From an uncultured Pseudanabaenaceae cyanobacterium (GTDB lineage Bacteria; Cyanobacteriota; Cyanobacteriia; Pseudanabaenales; Pseudanabaenaceae): a DNA stretch of 64,000 nt. The notes beneath the pieces were generated by a model that was given only the letters and a program-made list of their open reading frames with translations, was not told the origin of the DNA and made no database searches. Of the stretch, positions 18,412-28,492 are shown one piece after another. Position 1 is the stretch's first letter. Each line of letters begins with the position of its first letter. The DNA is taken from assembly GCA_937927915.1 (NCBI GenBank), contig CALGKB010000009.1, positions 1 through 64,000 on the forward strand. Direction: 5' to 3'. The translations under genes were made by a program, and so were the position numbers.

Positions 18412-18440
18412 CTGTCCGCCTGCGGGTGGGCAGTTTTTTT
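18412..18440 (+). terminator. Rho-independent terminator after phoX
   Basis: A 9-bp stem, CTGTCCGCC paired with GGTGGGCAG (two G-T wobbles), with a TGCG loop, is followed by a run of seven T. It lies 25 bases after the phoX stop and separates the phosphatase from the DUF3134-mraY-recQ-miaA run. Confidence 0.85.
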
Positions 18441-18463
18441 ATGGCTTGTTCAAACTGGCTCGG

Positions 18464-18469
18464 TATAAT
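18464..18469 (+). promoter_or_regulatory. Candidate -10 element before the DUF3134 gene
   Basis: A perfect TATAAT, preceded by GG, lies 31 bases before the ATG at 18501 and just after the phoX terminator, where a new promoter is needed. No convincing -35 hexamer is seen at the right spacing. Confidence 0.4.
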
Positions 18470-18500
18470 AGCAGTGAGTGTTGGCAAGGTGTGTGTTGCT

Positions 18501-18761
18501 ATGATTTACAATCCCATGTTGCGCGAAGAACCCCGTAATCGCCCGGCGGGTATTTTACCGAAACCCCAAACGGAATCCATCTTGGACTGGCTGGAGCGAA
18601 CAGGGCGTATTGCTGCCCGCACCCCAGAGGTTAGTGTGATTTACGATGAAGATATTGATGAATTGAATGAAATCATTGGCGATGATACTAGCTACTACGA
18701 TGAGGAAGATGATGACCTAGTAGCTGATTTAACGGGAGAGGAAGAGGAAGATTTACTCTAA
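18501..18761 (+). CDS. DUF3134 family protein (small acidic cyanobacterial protein)
   Basis: An 86-residue protein starting MIYNPMLREEPRNRPAGILP, with SILDWLERTGRI near residue 30 and a strongly acidic tail ending in EEEEDLL. This layout matches the DUF3134 family, conserved in cyanobacteria and of unknown function. I chose ATG 18501, with AAGGTG about 10 bases upstream; longer readings would start inside the terminator. Its stop abuts the mraY ATG (TAAATG), so it is translationally linked to mraY. Confidence 0.75.
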   Translation: MIYNPMLREEPRNRPAGILPKPQTESILDWLERTGRIAARTPEVSVIYDEDIDELNEIIGDDTSYYDEEDDDLVADLTGEEEEDLL

Positions 18762-19856
18762 ATGGAAGAGGCGACAGTTACAAAACCTAATTTCTTCACA
18801 GGGAGAGCTATCTCTCTGTCTTTGTTTGTCATCCTGGCAAGTGTAGTTGGGGGGCAGACTTGGCTCCTGCCTCCTCAGAACAAGGGGGACTTTCTACTGC
18901 CTTGGTTTTTAAGTTTGCTGGGAGTTATAGGCAGCGGCACGATCGTTTTACCATGGCTGCGGCAACTGAAAGTGGGACAGGTGATTCGGGAGGAGGGACC
19001 GCAAAGTCATTTACAAAAGGCAGGTACACCGACAATGGGGGGAATTTTTGTTGTCCCCATCGCTCTTTTGGTAGCTGTGCTCTGGACAGGGGTTGCGAGG
19101 GAGGTTATTGCGACTGTCCTTTTGACATTAGCTTTCATGGTGGTTGGTTGGTTAGATGACTGGCTGATTCTGCGCTACAAGTCTAACAAGGGGATTTCCC
19201 CTAGGATGAAGATGGTCTTATTGGGGGTTGCTTCCCTTGTCTTTTGTCTCTGGGCAAGCTGGCAGGGTTTGTCAACAACGGTGGGTTTACCTTTTCATTG
19301 GTCTTTACCTTTGGGTTGGTTCTTTTGGTTCCTAGCTATGTTTGTTTTGTTAGGTAGTAGCAATGCTACCAATTTGACGGATGGTTTGGATGGTTTGGCG
19401 GGGGGCACAGGAGCGATCGCGGCTTTGGGTCTGGCATTTTTGTTGTATCCTGGGCATACTCCTCTGGCTATCTTTTGTCTGTCTGTCAGTGGTGCTTACC
19501 TGGGGTTTCTCTGGCACAATCACAATCCCGCGCGGGTGTTTATGGGGGATACGGGTTCTCTAGCCTTGGGGGGAGCGTTGGCAGGGGCGGCTATCCTGGG
19601 GGACAAGCTCTGGGGCTTGTTGATCTTGGGTTTGTTATTTGTCTGGGAATCCCTGTCTACAATCCTACAAGTGGCGTACTATAAGGCGACGAAGAACGAA
19701 GAGGGGATAGGCAAACGCCTGTTTAAGATGGCTCCCTTCCATCATCATTTAGAACTCAGTGGCTGGAGTGAGTTGCAGGTGGTGGCTACATTCTACGCTG
19801 TGGGCTTGTTGCTCTTGGCAGTCACCCTGGGGATCAAAACGATCGGTGCGGGTTGA
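18762..19856 (+). CDS. mraY: Phospho-N-acetylmuramoyl-pentapeptide transferase
   Basis: Forms lipid I by transferring phospho-MurNAc-pentapeptide from UDP to undecaprenyl phosphate at the inner membrane. The 364-residue polytopic protein has the key motifs GTPTMGG, the catalytic DDW followed by KSNKGISPRMK, NATNLTDGLDGLAGG and HHHLELSGWSE. It has about ten membrane segments and normal length. It directly follows the DUF3134 gene without a gap and overlaps the recQ ATG by one base. Other mur/fts genes are not adjacent. Confidence 0.95.
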   Translation: MEEATVTKPNFFTGRAISLSLFVILASVVGGQTWLLPPQNKGDFLLPWFLSLLGVIGSGTIVLPWLRQLKVGQVIREEGPQSHLQKAGTPTMGGIFVVPIALLVAVLWTGVAREVIATVLLTLAFMVVGWLDDWLILRYKSNKGISPRMKMVLLGVASLVFCLWASWQGLSTTVGLPFHWSLPLGWFFWFLAMFVLLGSSNATNLTDGLDGLAGGTGAIAALGLAFLLYPGHTPLAIFCLSVSGAYLGFLWHNHNPARVFMGDTGSLALGGALAGAAILGDKLWGLLILGLLFVWESLSTILQVAYYKATKNEEGIGKRLFKMAPFHHHLELSGWSELQVVATFYAVGLLLLAVTLGIKTIGAG

Positions 19857-21289
19857 TGGAGTGGGAGGAGGTCAGGACCAAGTTTAAACAGGTATGGGGT
19901 TATGGGGATTTTCGCCCCCCCCAGGGGGAAGTGATTGCTAACTTACTGGCAAAGCGGGACGGGGTGGTTATTTTGGCAACGGGGGGTGGTAAGTCCATCT
20001 GTTTTCAATTGCCGGCTCTTTTACAGTCCGGTTTGACTTTGGTCATTTCTCCCCTGGTGGCTCTCATGGAAGACCAGGTGCAGGATTTGCAAAGACGACA
20101 GCTCCCTGCTGCTACTATCCACAGCAATATGACAAAAAACGATCGGTGGCAGGTGTTAAAGAACTTTGGGCAGTGGCGCTTGCTTTATCTTTCCCCCGAA
20201 ACTCTCTTTTCGCCCCCTGTATGGGAAAAGTTATGTCATCCCAAGTTAGCAATTGCCGGCATTATGTTGGATGAAGCCCATTGTTTGGTGCAGTGGGGGG
20301 ATACTTTTCGCCCTGCCTACAGAAGACTGGGGGCGTTGCGACCTGCCTTGTTAAAACACAAAGAGAAAAACCATCCCCCCATTCCCATTGCTGCTTTTAC
20401 TGCTACCGCTGATCCCCAAGTCCAGTCGGAGTTATGCGCTTGTTTACAGTTACAAGACCCCCATGTCATTCTCACTTCCCCCTATCGGCAAAATTTAGCT
20501 CTCCACGTAGAAATCAGTTGGAGTCCTCAGGGCAGAAAAGAGCGATCGATAAAATACATTCGTTCCCAACAGGGGGAGGTGGGTTTGGTCTATGTGAGGA
20601 CGCGCAAAGACAGTGAGGAACTTGCCGCCTGGTTTAACAGCCAGGGCTTAAAATGTACCTACTATCACGGCGGTATGATCCCAAAAGAGAGAAGACAGAT
20701 AGAAAAAGCCTGGTTGGAGGGAGCTTATTCTTTTGTTGTGTGTACCTCCGCTTTTGGTGTGGGCATAAATAATCCCAAGACGCGCTGGGTGTTGCATTTC
20801 CAGTCTCCTTTAACGATCGCTGAATATGTACAAGAAGTGGGCAGAGCGGGCAGAGATGGCAAAGCCGCTGCAGCCTTGATGTTAGTAAGTGAACCGACAG
20901 GGCTGTTGGACAATACCGATCGTAATCGTTATCAATTCTTCCTTCAGCAACAGCGCAAAATTGTGCAGAGAGCACGTCAACTCCTACCCAAGCTCCCCCG
21001 CCAAGGCACCTATGAGGAGGTGAGTCGCATGGATGCAGATGCTCCCGCTGCCCTGGGATTACTGCACAGAGCTGGTAAGTTGGTGTGGCATGACCCCTTC
21101 CACTACGAAATTCTCCCTGATGCTTGCTCTCTCCCCGCTGTAGATGAAACTGCCACAATGCAGATGCAACAATTCATCAGGACAAGAAGATGTCGTTGGT
21201 CTTTTTTGCTAGAAGTATTTGGTTTTGTAGCGGAAGCAAAAACTATGCATTGCGGCATTTGTGATAACTGTCTCAGACAGAAGCAATGA
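19856..21289 (+). CDS. recQ: RecQ family ATP-dependent DNA helicase
   Basis: A 3'-5' superfamily 2 helicase used in recombination repair and replication-fork maintenance. The 477-residue protein has an aromatic FRPPQGEVI (motif 0), Walker A ATGGGKSICFQLPALL, DEAH in LDEAHCLVQWG, FTATADPQV and the C-terminal QEVGRAGRDGK. The zinc-binding end is CGICDNC. It is shorter than E. coli RecQ and lacks a recognisable HRDC domain, a common short form in cyanobacteria. ATG 19856 overlaps the mraY stop by one base; its own stop overlaps miaA (ATGA). Confidence 0.92.
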   Translation: MEWEEVRTKFKQVWGYGDFRPPQGEVIANLLAKRDGVVILATGGGKSICFQLPALLQSGLTLVISPLVALMEDQVQDLQRRQLPAATIHSNMTKNDRWQVLKNFGQWRLLYLSPETLFSPPVWEKLCHPKLAIAGIMLDEAHCLVQWGDTFRPAYRRLGALRPALLKHKEKNHPPIPIAAFTATADPQVQSELCACLQLQDPHVILTSPYRQNLALHVEISWSPQGRKERSIKYIRSQQGEVGLVYVRTRKDSEELAAWFNSQGLKCTYYHGGMIPKERRQIEKAWLEGAYSFVVCTSAFGVGINNPKTRWVLHFQSPLTIAEYVQEVGRAGRDGKAAAALMLVSEPTGLLDNTDRNRYQFFLQQQRKIVQRARQLLPKLPRQGTYEEVSRMDADAPAALGLLHRAGKLVWHDPFHYEILPDACSLPAVDETATMQMQQFIRTRRCRWSFLLEVFGFVAEAKTMHCGICDNCLRQKQ

Positions 21290-22209
21290 AAGAGCCAGGG
21301 TTGATTGTCATCTTTGGTGCTACTGCCACAGGAAAAACAAAATTAGCTATCAACTTAGGCAAGGAACTTCATCTCCCCGTTCTCAACGCTGATTCCCGGC
21401 AGGTCTATCGTTACTTTGACATCGGCACTGCCAAACCCACCCTAGCAGAAAGGCAGGGGGTGCCCCATTATTTGCTGGACATTGCTGACCCTGACCAACC
21501 TATAACCATTGCTGACTATCAAAAACAGGCGTCTGCCCTCATCCAGTCATTTCACTGCCGGGGAATTACCCCCATTCTGGTCGGTGGCTCTGGCTTTTAT
21601 CTCCGCTCCATCACCCACGGTGTCACTATTCCCCCTGTGCCGCCCCAACCCCAACTGCGCCAACAACTAGACCAGATGGCATCCCCCCTCCTCTACCAAC
21701 TTTTGCAACAAATAGACCCCGCTCGGGCAAAGGTGTTACATCCTAACGATCGGTTTCGCATCACCCGCGCCCTGGAAATCTTTTACACCACTGGACAACT
21801 ACCTTCCCAATTAGGAAAACCCAAACCCCCCCCCTTTCCCATCTACCCCATTGGTCTCCTCCCCCCTGACCCCGTGACCTACCAAACCAGAATCCGACAA
21901 AGAGTCCTGCAAATGCTCGATCGGGGCTGGCTAGAGGAAATAAAATACATCCAAAGTAAATTTGGCAACACCCTACCCCTCCTAGAAACTTTGGGCTACC
22001 GCGAAATGCGCCAGTACTTGGCAGGCAAAATTAGTAGAGAAGAGGCGATCGGGCAGACCGTCAAACACACCCTGCAAATGGCAAAGCAACAGAAAACCTG
22101 GTTCAAATCTCCAGACAATCTGTTGCCGAATACAAAGTGGATAGAAGCAGAATACAACCTACTTGATCTCATCCATGATCTTAAAGATGGGCAAATACAT
22201 ACCTGCTAG
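21286..22209 (+). CDS. miaA: tRNA dimethylallyltransferase
   Basis: Adds a dimethylallyl group to A37 of tRNAs that read UNN codons. The 307-residue protein has the P-loop GATATGKT near the N-terminus, DSRQVYRYFDIGTAKP, VGGSGFYLRSI, and the tRNA-binding part with GWLEEIKYI and LETLGYREM. It overlaps recQ by 4 bases. The last 51 bases (about 16 codons after LPNTKW) overlap the convergent pilC coding sequence, so its non-conserved tail is constrained by the PilC C-terminus on the other strand. Confidence 0.94.
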   Translation: MKEPGLIVIFGATATGKTKLAINLGKELHLPVLNADSRQVYRYFDIGTAKPTLAERQGVPHYLLDIADPDQPITIADYQKQASALIQSFHCRGITPILVGGSGFYLRSITHGVTIPPVPPQPQLRQQLDQMASPLLYQLLQQIDPARAKVLHPNDRFRITRALEIFYTTGQLPSQLGKPKPPPFPIYPIGLLPPDPVTYQTRIRQRVLQMLDRGWLEEIKYIQSKFGNTLPLLETLGYREMRQYLAGKISREEAIGQTVKHTLQMAKQQKTWFKSPDNLLPNTKWIEAEYNLLDLIHDLKDGQIHTC

Positions 22210-23367
22210 AATTGAACCTACGAGACCACCGAGGAACAAAATCATAAACGGTTCCATGATACTAGTGAGAGCTTTGATCGCTTCCTCCACCTCATTTTCA
22301 TAGAAGTCAGCAATCTTCATCAACATCTTGTCTAGCTCACCCGTCTCCTCCCCGATCGCTAACATTTGGATTGCCATCGGCGGAAAGAGCTTTTGTCTCT
22401 CTATCGCTGGCGTTATCTGTCCCCCTTCTTTCACTTCCTCCCTAGCCGCTGCGAGGGCATTTTCAATCACCACATTACCTGCCGTTTCCCCTGTGATTTC
22501 CAGAGCACTGAGAATAGGTACACCTGCACGGGACAGGGAACCAAAGGTACGAGAGAAGCGGGCTACTGCTGTCTTAATCACAAGATCACCAAATAGGGGC
22601 AATTTTAGGAATATTCTGTCCATGACCAACCTGCCAAAGGGAGTGGCATAGAACATTTGGTAGCCGGTGATAAGAGCAAAAATTCCAATTGGGATCAGCC
22701 AAAACATCCAACTGTTGAGGAAGTTACTAACATTGACTAAAAATTGGGTAAAAGCTGGTAATTCACTCCCTAGTTCTTTGAAAATACCATCAAACACAGG
22801 GATGATAAATTTGCACATCCCAATAAAGATTGCTACTGCAATAAACGTCACAACTGCCGGATAGGTCATAGCTGACTTGATTTGGTTCTCCAAGCGCGCT
22901 GAATCCTCCAGTAGCTTTGCCAAGCGATTCAATACGTCATCTAACACACCACCCGTTTCCCCTGCCTGCACCATCGCCACATACAGACGATCAAAAATAT
23001 CCGGATGTTTGCGCAGAGCATCGGAGAAGTTAGTCCCCTGTTCTACATCAGCCAGAATTTCCTTGAGTGCCCCCTTGAGTTTAGGATTGGTGGCTTGGTC
23101 AGTCATTACCCCCAAACCTCGTACCATCGATACACCCGCATTGACTAGGGTAGCTAACTGGCGAGAAAATAAAGCCTTGTCCTTGGTCGAAACACTTACC
23201 AAGCTAATTTTTTGCCAATTAAACCCCGTCTTAACTGCCGAGATTTCAATTACCGTAAACCCCTTCTGCCGCCAAATCTCCCGTGCCTTGGCAGGGGATT
23301 CTGCCTCGATCGTTTGGGAGACAGATTTACCAGCGGGGTCTTTTAACTTTGCCTTGAACTTAGCCAT
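22159..23367 (-). CDS. pilC: Type IV pilus inner-membrane platform protein PilC
   Basis: The inner-membrane platform on which the pilin polymer is assembled and retracted (GspF family). The 402 residues contain two GspF domains with about three membrane segments (for example ITFIAVAIFIGMCKFIIPVF and a C-terminal segment). The SRQLATLVNAGVSMVRGL and FSRTFGSLSRAGVPILSALE blocks are diagnostic. It is the third gene of pilB-pilT-pilC, 11 bases after pilT. The C-terminal GMYLPIFKIMDEIK overlaps the end of miaA on the other strand by 51 bases. Confidence 0.95.
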   Translation of the reverse strand: MAKFKAKLKDPAGKSVSQTIEAESPAKAREIWRQKGFTVIEISAVKTGFNWQKISLVSVSTKDKALFSRQLATLVNAGVSMVRGLGVMTDQATNPKLKGALKEILADVEQGTNFSDALRKHPDIFDRLYVAMVQAGETGGVLDDVLNRLAKLLEDSARLENQIKSAMTYPAVVTFIAVAIFIGMCKFIIPVFDGIFKELGSELPAFTQFLVNVSNFLNSWMFWLIPIGIFALITGYQMFYATPFGRLVMDRIFLKLPLFGDLVIKTAVARFSRTFGSLSRAGVPILSALEITGETAGNVVIENALAAAREEVKEGGQITPAIERQKLFPPMAIQMLAIGEETGELDKMLMKIADFYENEVEEAIKALTSIMEPFMILFLGGLVGSILAGMYLPIFKIMDEIK

Positions 23368-23378
23368 AGCACACCTAC

Positions 23379-24539
23379 CTAGCCACTAATAGAACGAGAC
23401 TTGATCATTTCCTGGGATTTGGGATCGTAGGAACCCTTAGGACGCTTCAAGTTAGGCGGATTGGGACCCACTAAGCGATGGATTTCCTCGGGGCGAGAGG
23501 TCTTGGACAGTGCCGCCTCAAAAGTAATTTCCCCTTCGTTGTAGAGGTTGACAAGGGCTGTCTCTAGGGTTTGCATCCCCTCCTTACCCCCTGTTTGAAT
23601 CATGCCGTAGATTTGGGCAGTCTTCCCTTCCCGAATCAAGTTGGCAATAGCCGGTGTCACAATCATCACTTCTTGACACATCACCCGTCCAAATTGACCA
23701 GGCTTGGGATTAGCACGGGGAACTAGGGTCTGGCTCAGCACTGCCTTTAGAGAGTTGGATAACTGTACCCGAATCTGTGCCTGCTGTTCAGGGGGGAATA
23801 CATCCACAATGCGGTCTACAGTTTGTGCCGCTGAACTGGTGTGCAATGTGCCAAATACTAAGTGCCCCGTCTCCGCTGCCGTCACTGCTAACTGAATGGT
23901 CTCCAAGTCCCGCATCTCCCCTACCAGAATGACATCGGGGTCTTCCCGCAGGGCACCCCTAAGGGCGTTGGCAAAACTCTTGGTGTCTTCCCCTACCTGC
24001 CGCTGGTGAATCACACTCTTGACAGATTCGTAGACAAACTCGATCGGGTCTTCGATGGTAAGAATGTGCTCTGGGCGATCGAGGTTGATACTGTTGATCA
24101 TGGCAGCCAGGGTAGTACTCTTCCCCGAACCTGTGGGACCCGTCACCAGCACTAACCCTCTGGGCAAATGGCACAGGTCCTTCACTACAGGAGCAACCCC
24201 CAAATCATCTATGTCAGGAATCTTGGAACTCAGTGCCCGTAGACAGGCTGCCACTGTCCCCCTGTCCTTGTAGACATTGACGCGGAAACGTGCCAACCCC
24301 TTGATCCCATAGGAGCAGTCCAACTCCCAATTCTGCTCAAACATCTTTCGCTGGTTGTTGTTGAGCATGGCATAAATGAGCCGCTGGCACTCCTCAGGGG
24401 TGAGGGGATCCCTATCTGTTGGCGTCAATCTGCCATTAATGCGGATATAGGGAGGTAAGCCTGCAGAAATGTGCAAGTCCGAGCCTTTGCGCTCGATCAC
24501 CTCCTCCATCAAATCCTCGATAATGTAGTCTAGAACCAT
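23379..24539 (-). CDS. pilT: Type IV pilus retraction ATPase PilT
   Basis: A hexameric ATPase that depolymerises pili for twitching motility and DNA uptake. Its 386 residues show GSDLHISAGLPPYIRINGRL near the start, Walker A GPTGSGKST at about 131-139, the Asp box with EDPIEFVYE and the His box GHLVFGTLHTSSA. The AIRNLIRE-type retraction motif appears as AIANLIREGKT. It lies between pilB (13 bases) and pilC (11 bases), evidently one operon. Confidence 0.95.
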   Translation of the reverse strand: MVLDYIIEDLMEEVIERKGSDLHISAGLPPYIRINGRLTPTDRDPLTPEECQRLIYAMLNNNQRKMFEQNWELDCSYGIKGLARFRVNVYKDRGTVAACLRALSSKIPDIDDLGVAPVVKDLCHLPRGLVLVTGPTGSGKSTTLAAMINSINLDRPEHILTIEDPIEFVYESVKSVIHQRQVGEDTKSFANALRGALREDPDVILVGEMRDLETIQLAVTAAETGHLVFGTLHTSSAAQTVDRIVDVFPPEQQAQIRVQLSNSLKAVLSQTLVPRANPKPGQFGRVMCQEVMIVTPAIANLIREGKTAQIYGMIQTGGKEGMQTLETALVNLYNEGEITFEAALSKTSRPEEIHRLVGPNPPNLKRPKGSYDPKSQEMIKSRSISG

Positions 24540-24552
24540 CCTTTGCTACTCC

Positions 24553-26577
24553 TTAAAACGTACGGGGTGTAGTGCAGTAGGGACACTCCAGCATCTCTGG
24601 TTTGAGAATTGCCCCACAACCAGTACACTCTAGGGATTTACTGCGACGCATCCGCTCCTCTGCCTCTCTGCCCTTGTCGGTGTAAACAACGCGTAACACT
24701 TCCTCTAGGGTGGTGTAGCCCTGGCGCACGAGGTCAAAAGCATAGTACATCAGGGTCTTCATCCCCTCCTTCACTGCAATTTCCTTGAGGGCATCGGCAG
24801 TCGCTCCTTTGTTGATGGCACTAGCCAGGGCTTCACTGTTCTTCATCACCTCGTAAACCCCCACCCTGCCCTTGTAGCCGTTGCCACCACACTTGGGACA
24901 GAGCTTTTTCCCCTTTGCCTGGGCCTCGATGATCTCCTCCCGACTGAGGCGGTTAGCCTTGTAGAAGGTCCGCTCCAAGTCACTAGAGGGTAAGCCAAAC
25001 CGATCGAGTTCCTCCTGCGTTGGCTTGTAGGGAATGCGACAGACATCACAGACCCTCCGCATCAAGCGCTGGGCACATACCCCAATCAGAGCGGTGCTGA
25101 CCATCACGGGGTCAATCCCCATTTCCTCCAGTCGGGCAACTGCCCCAGGGGCATCGTTAGTGTGTAGGGTGGTCAAAACTAAGTGTCCCGTCAGAGCTGC
25201 TTCGATCGCTGTCTTGGCTGTTTCATAGTCCCGCGTTTCCCCTACCAGGATGACATCGGGGTCCTGGCGCAAAAATGCCCGTAGAATGGAGGCAAAGTCC
25301 ATGCCCTTCTCCCGAATCACTTGACATTGGGCGAGACCGGGTAAGTTGTATTCAATGGGGTCTTCCGCTGTACTGATGTTGATGCCGGGGTCGTTTACCT
25401 CCGCCAGGGCAGAATAGAGAGTTGTTGTCTTCCCTGAACCCGTTGGACCAGTCACCAGAATCAAACCATAGGGGCGACTCACCATGTCCTTCACCTTTGC
25501 CAGGGTTTCCGGGTCAGTAATCAGACGATCGAGACCCAGCTGGGTATTGGAGTTGTCCAGAATCCGTAGTACAATCTTTTCCCCGTGCTGTGTCGGACAG
25601 GTGTTAACGCGGAAGTCCACCCGTCTGCCTTGGAACATCCGTTTTAACTTGCCGTCCTGAGGCTTCCGTCGTTCCGCAATGTCTAGGTTGGAGATAATCT
25701 TAAAGCGGGAAATGACAGCGGGGATAATGCTCTTGGGCAACTGCTTTTCATTGGGGGGAATCATCTCCCGTAGCACCCCGTCCTTGCGGAAGCGCACCCG
25801 TAGGTACTTCTCCTGCGGTTCAATGTGAATGTCCGAGACACCATCCTTGAGGGCACGCACCAAAATTTGGTCTACCAGTTTGATAATGGGTGCAGAATTC
25901 TCACTTACTGCCTTGGTGAGGTCATTTTCTTGGTCCGCTACATCCTCCAGCTCTTCATCCCCAAAGATGTCCTGCTGGATTTCCAATACCTTTTCGTCAA
26001 TTTCTGTCCCCCCTGCCACTGCCTTCTGCTTAGCAACTTGGTAGGCCACTACAGCATCGAGGGTCTCCAGGAAATCTTCCCTGGTGATCACCCGAATTGT
26101 GGGGGTCAAGCCCGCTTTGTTCGTCGCCCGCAGCAGTTCATCCCGATGGCGGAAGTTATCAGGGGAAACCATCCCCACCAGTACGTGGGTGTCTGTCCGC
26201 GCCAGGGGCAACATTTCACAGTCTTTGCAAACATTGATGGGCAGGATAGCCTCCATGAGGGCACTGACGTTCTCCGCCGCAAATTTTTCCTCTTCAATGG
26301 CAGGATCGATCGTCTCAATGCCGTGTAATACCCGCAACTCAAATAGCTGCAGAGTCTTGTAGTAGCGCACCACATCGGGGGGCAGGGGGTTGTTGATAAT
26401 ACTTTCTAAGGCGGCGATGAAGGGTGTCCCCTCCTCCTTGCTCAGCTTCAGTGCCTGGTCGTACTGCTCTGGCGTGGCATGACCGCCGTTGATTAGTTTT
26501 GTCTCAAAGGGAGTACGTCCACCGCGGAGGGTAAGCTCTCTGCCTGCTCTTCTTCTGGGGGTATTTTCGGTTTCCAT
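24553..26577 (-). CDS. pilB: Type IV pilus assembly ATPase PilB (GspE family)
   Basis: The extension motor of the type IV pilus. Over 674 residues it has an N-terminal MshEN/GspE-N domain, the N2 domain (SDIHIEPQEKYLRVRFRKDG), Walker A GPTGSGKTT at about 375-384, GHLVLTTLHTNDA, and the tetracysteine zinc motif CDVCRIPY...CPKCGGNGYKGR. The last 25 residues add a second four-Cys knuckle, CTGCGAILKPEMLECPYC, which E. coli/Pseudomonas PilB lack. It is the first gene of pilB-pilT-pilC. The pilM-O genes are not in the window. Confidence 0.95.
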   Translation of the reverse strand: METENTPRRRAGRELTLRGGRTPFETKLINGGHATPEQYDQALKLSKEEGTPFIAALESIINNPLPPDVVRYYKTLQLFELRVLHGIETIDPAIEEEKFAAENVSALMEAILPINVCKDCEMLPLARTDTHVLVGMVSPDNFRHRDELLRATNKAGLTPTIRVITREDFLETLDAVVAYQVAKQKAVAGGTEIDEKVLEIQQDIFGDEELEDVADQENDLTKAVSENSAPIIKLVDQILVRALKDGVSDIHIEPQEKYLRVRFRKDGVLREMIPPNEKQLPKSIIPAVISRFKIISNLDIAERRKPQDGKLKRMFQGRRVDFRVNTCPTQHGEKIVLRILDNSNTQLGLDRLITDPETLAKVKDMVSRPYGLILVTGPTGSGKTTTLYSALAEVNDPGINISTAEDPIEYNLPGLAQCQVIREKGMDFASILRAFLRQDPDVILVGETRDYETAKTAIEAALTGHLVLTTLHTNDAPGAVARLEEMGIDPVMVSTALIGVCAQRLMRRVCDVCRIPYKPTQEELDRFGLPSSDLERTFYKANRLSREEIIEAQAKGKKLCPKCGGNGYKGRVGVYEVMKNSEALASAINKGATADALKEIAVKEGMKTLMYYAFDLVRQGYTTLEEVLRVVYTDKGREAEERMRRSKSLECTGCGAILKPEMLECPYCTTPRTF

Positions 26578-26670
26578 GACAGCCCTAGGGAATTTCTAGT
26601 GGCATTCTAGCGCAGATTGACCGATCGGAGCAATAAATAATTCTTAACCCCGATCGATCCCTAGCCCTAC

Positions 26671-27597
<927 letters not shown>

Positions 27598-27655
27598 TTA
27601 CCATTATGTGTCTTACCATCCTAACTTTTTTTTGTGCCCCACTTGCCTTTTTTCT

Positions 27656-28492
27656 TTAACTTTTGTGCGGGATTGCCAGTGCCTCTGCCATAACTGCGAT
27701 GGGGGCTTCTACTCCTAACCAGTAAGTAAATGCCAGTGCTCCCTGGTAGAGTAACATCTGCAGTCCATCGATCGTAGTTAGTCCCCTGGTTTCCGCCATG
27801 TGCAGGAGGGGGGTGGGGCGGGGGGTGTATAGAAGGTCATAGACGATCGTGGTGGGGGGGAGTTGAGCTATTTGCCCAGGCGTAAGGGGGGATTGGTTGT
27901 CCATACCGACGGGTGTACAGTTTACCAAAAGGTCAATATTTTCGAGGGCTTGATCCAGCTGTGCCCAAGGGCAAATATGGATATTGAATTGTTGTCCTAA
28001 AATTTCCAGTTTGTCTAAACTTCTGCCCACAGCGGTAATGTTTTGTATACCTAGTTTTTGACAGCCGACAATCACGGCTTTGGCAGCGCCCCCACTCCCC
28101 AAAATTACTGCTTTTTGTAATTGCAGCTTGCTACTTTGCAGGGGATAAATGAAGCCATCTACGTCAGTATTGGTGCCCACCCAACCTTTCTCCGATCGTT
28201 TTACAGTATTGACTGCACCCACAGTTCGGGCAAGGGGGGTCATGTCTACTAGGTAGGGGAGAATTTCCTGTTTGTGGGGAATGGTGAGGTTAAATCCCAT
28301 AATTGACTCACAGGCAAATAGCCCCCTAATGGCAACAGAAAATTGCTCCATCGGTACAGGTAAGGGCACATAGACGTAATCTAAACCGAGGTGTTCTAGT
28401 GCGCGGTTGTGCATGACGGGGGAGAGACTATAGGTGACAGGATAGCCCATCACCCCCAAAATTTTAGTTGTGCCACTAATCCTAGGAGTCAT
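27656..28492 (-). CDS. aroE: Shikimate dehydrogenase
   Basis: Reduces 3-dehydroshikimate to shikimate with NADPH in aromatic amino acid synthesis. The 278 residues begin ILGVMGYPVTYSLSPVMHNRALEHLGLDYVYVPL, with the substrate site S.SP. The catalytic Lys lies in NLTIPHKQEILPYLV, and the NADP loop is VILGSGGAAKAV. C-terminal QMLLYQGALAF is conserved. The ATG overlaps the end of the preceding nuclease-like gene by 11 bases. Confidence 0.94.
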   Translation of the reverse strand: MTPRISGTTKILGVMGYPVTYSLSPVMHNRALEHLGLDYVYVPLPVPMEQFSVAIRGLFACESIMGFNLTIPHKQEILPYLVDMTPLARTVGAVNTVKRSEKGWVGTNTDVDGFIYPLQSSKLQLQKAVILGSGGAAKAVIVGCQKLGIQNITAVGRSLDKLEILGQQFNIHICPWAQLDQALENIDLLVNCTPVGMDNQSPLTPGQIAQLPPTTIVYDLLYTPRPTPLLHMAETRGLTTIDGLQMLLYQGALAFTYWLGVEAPIAVMAEALAIPHKS

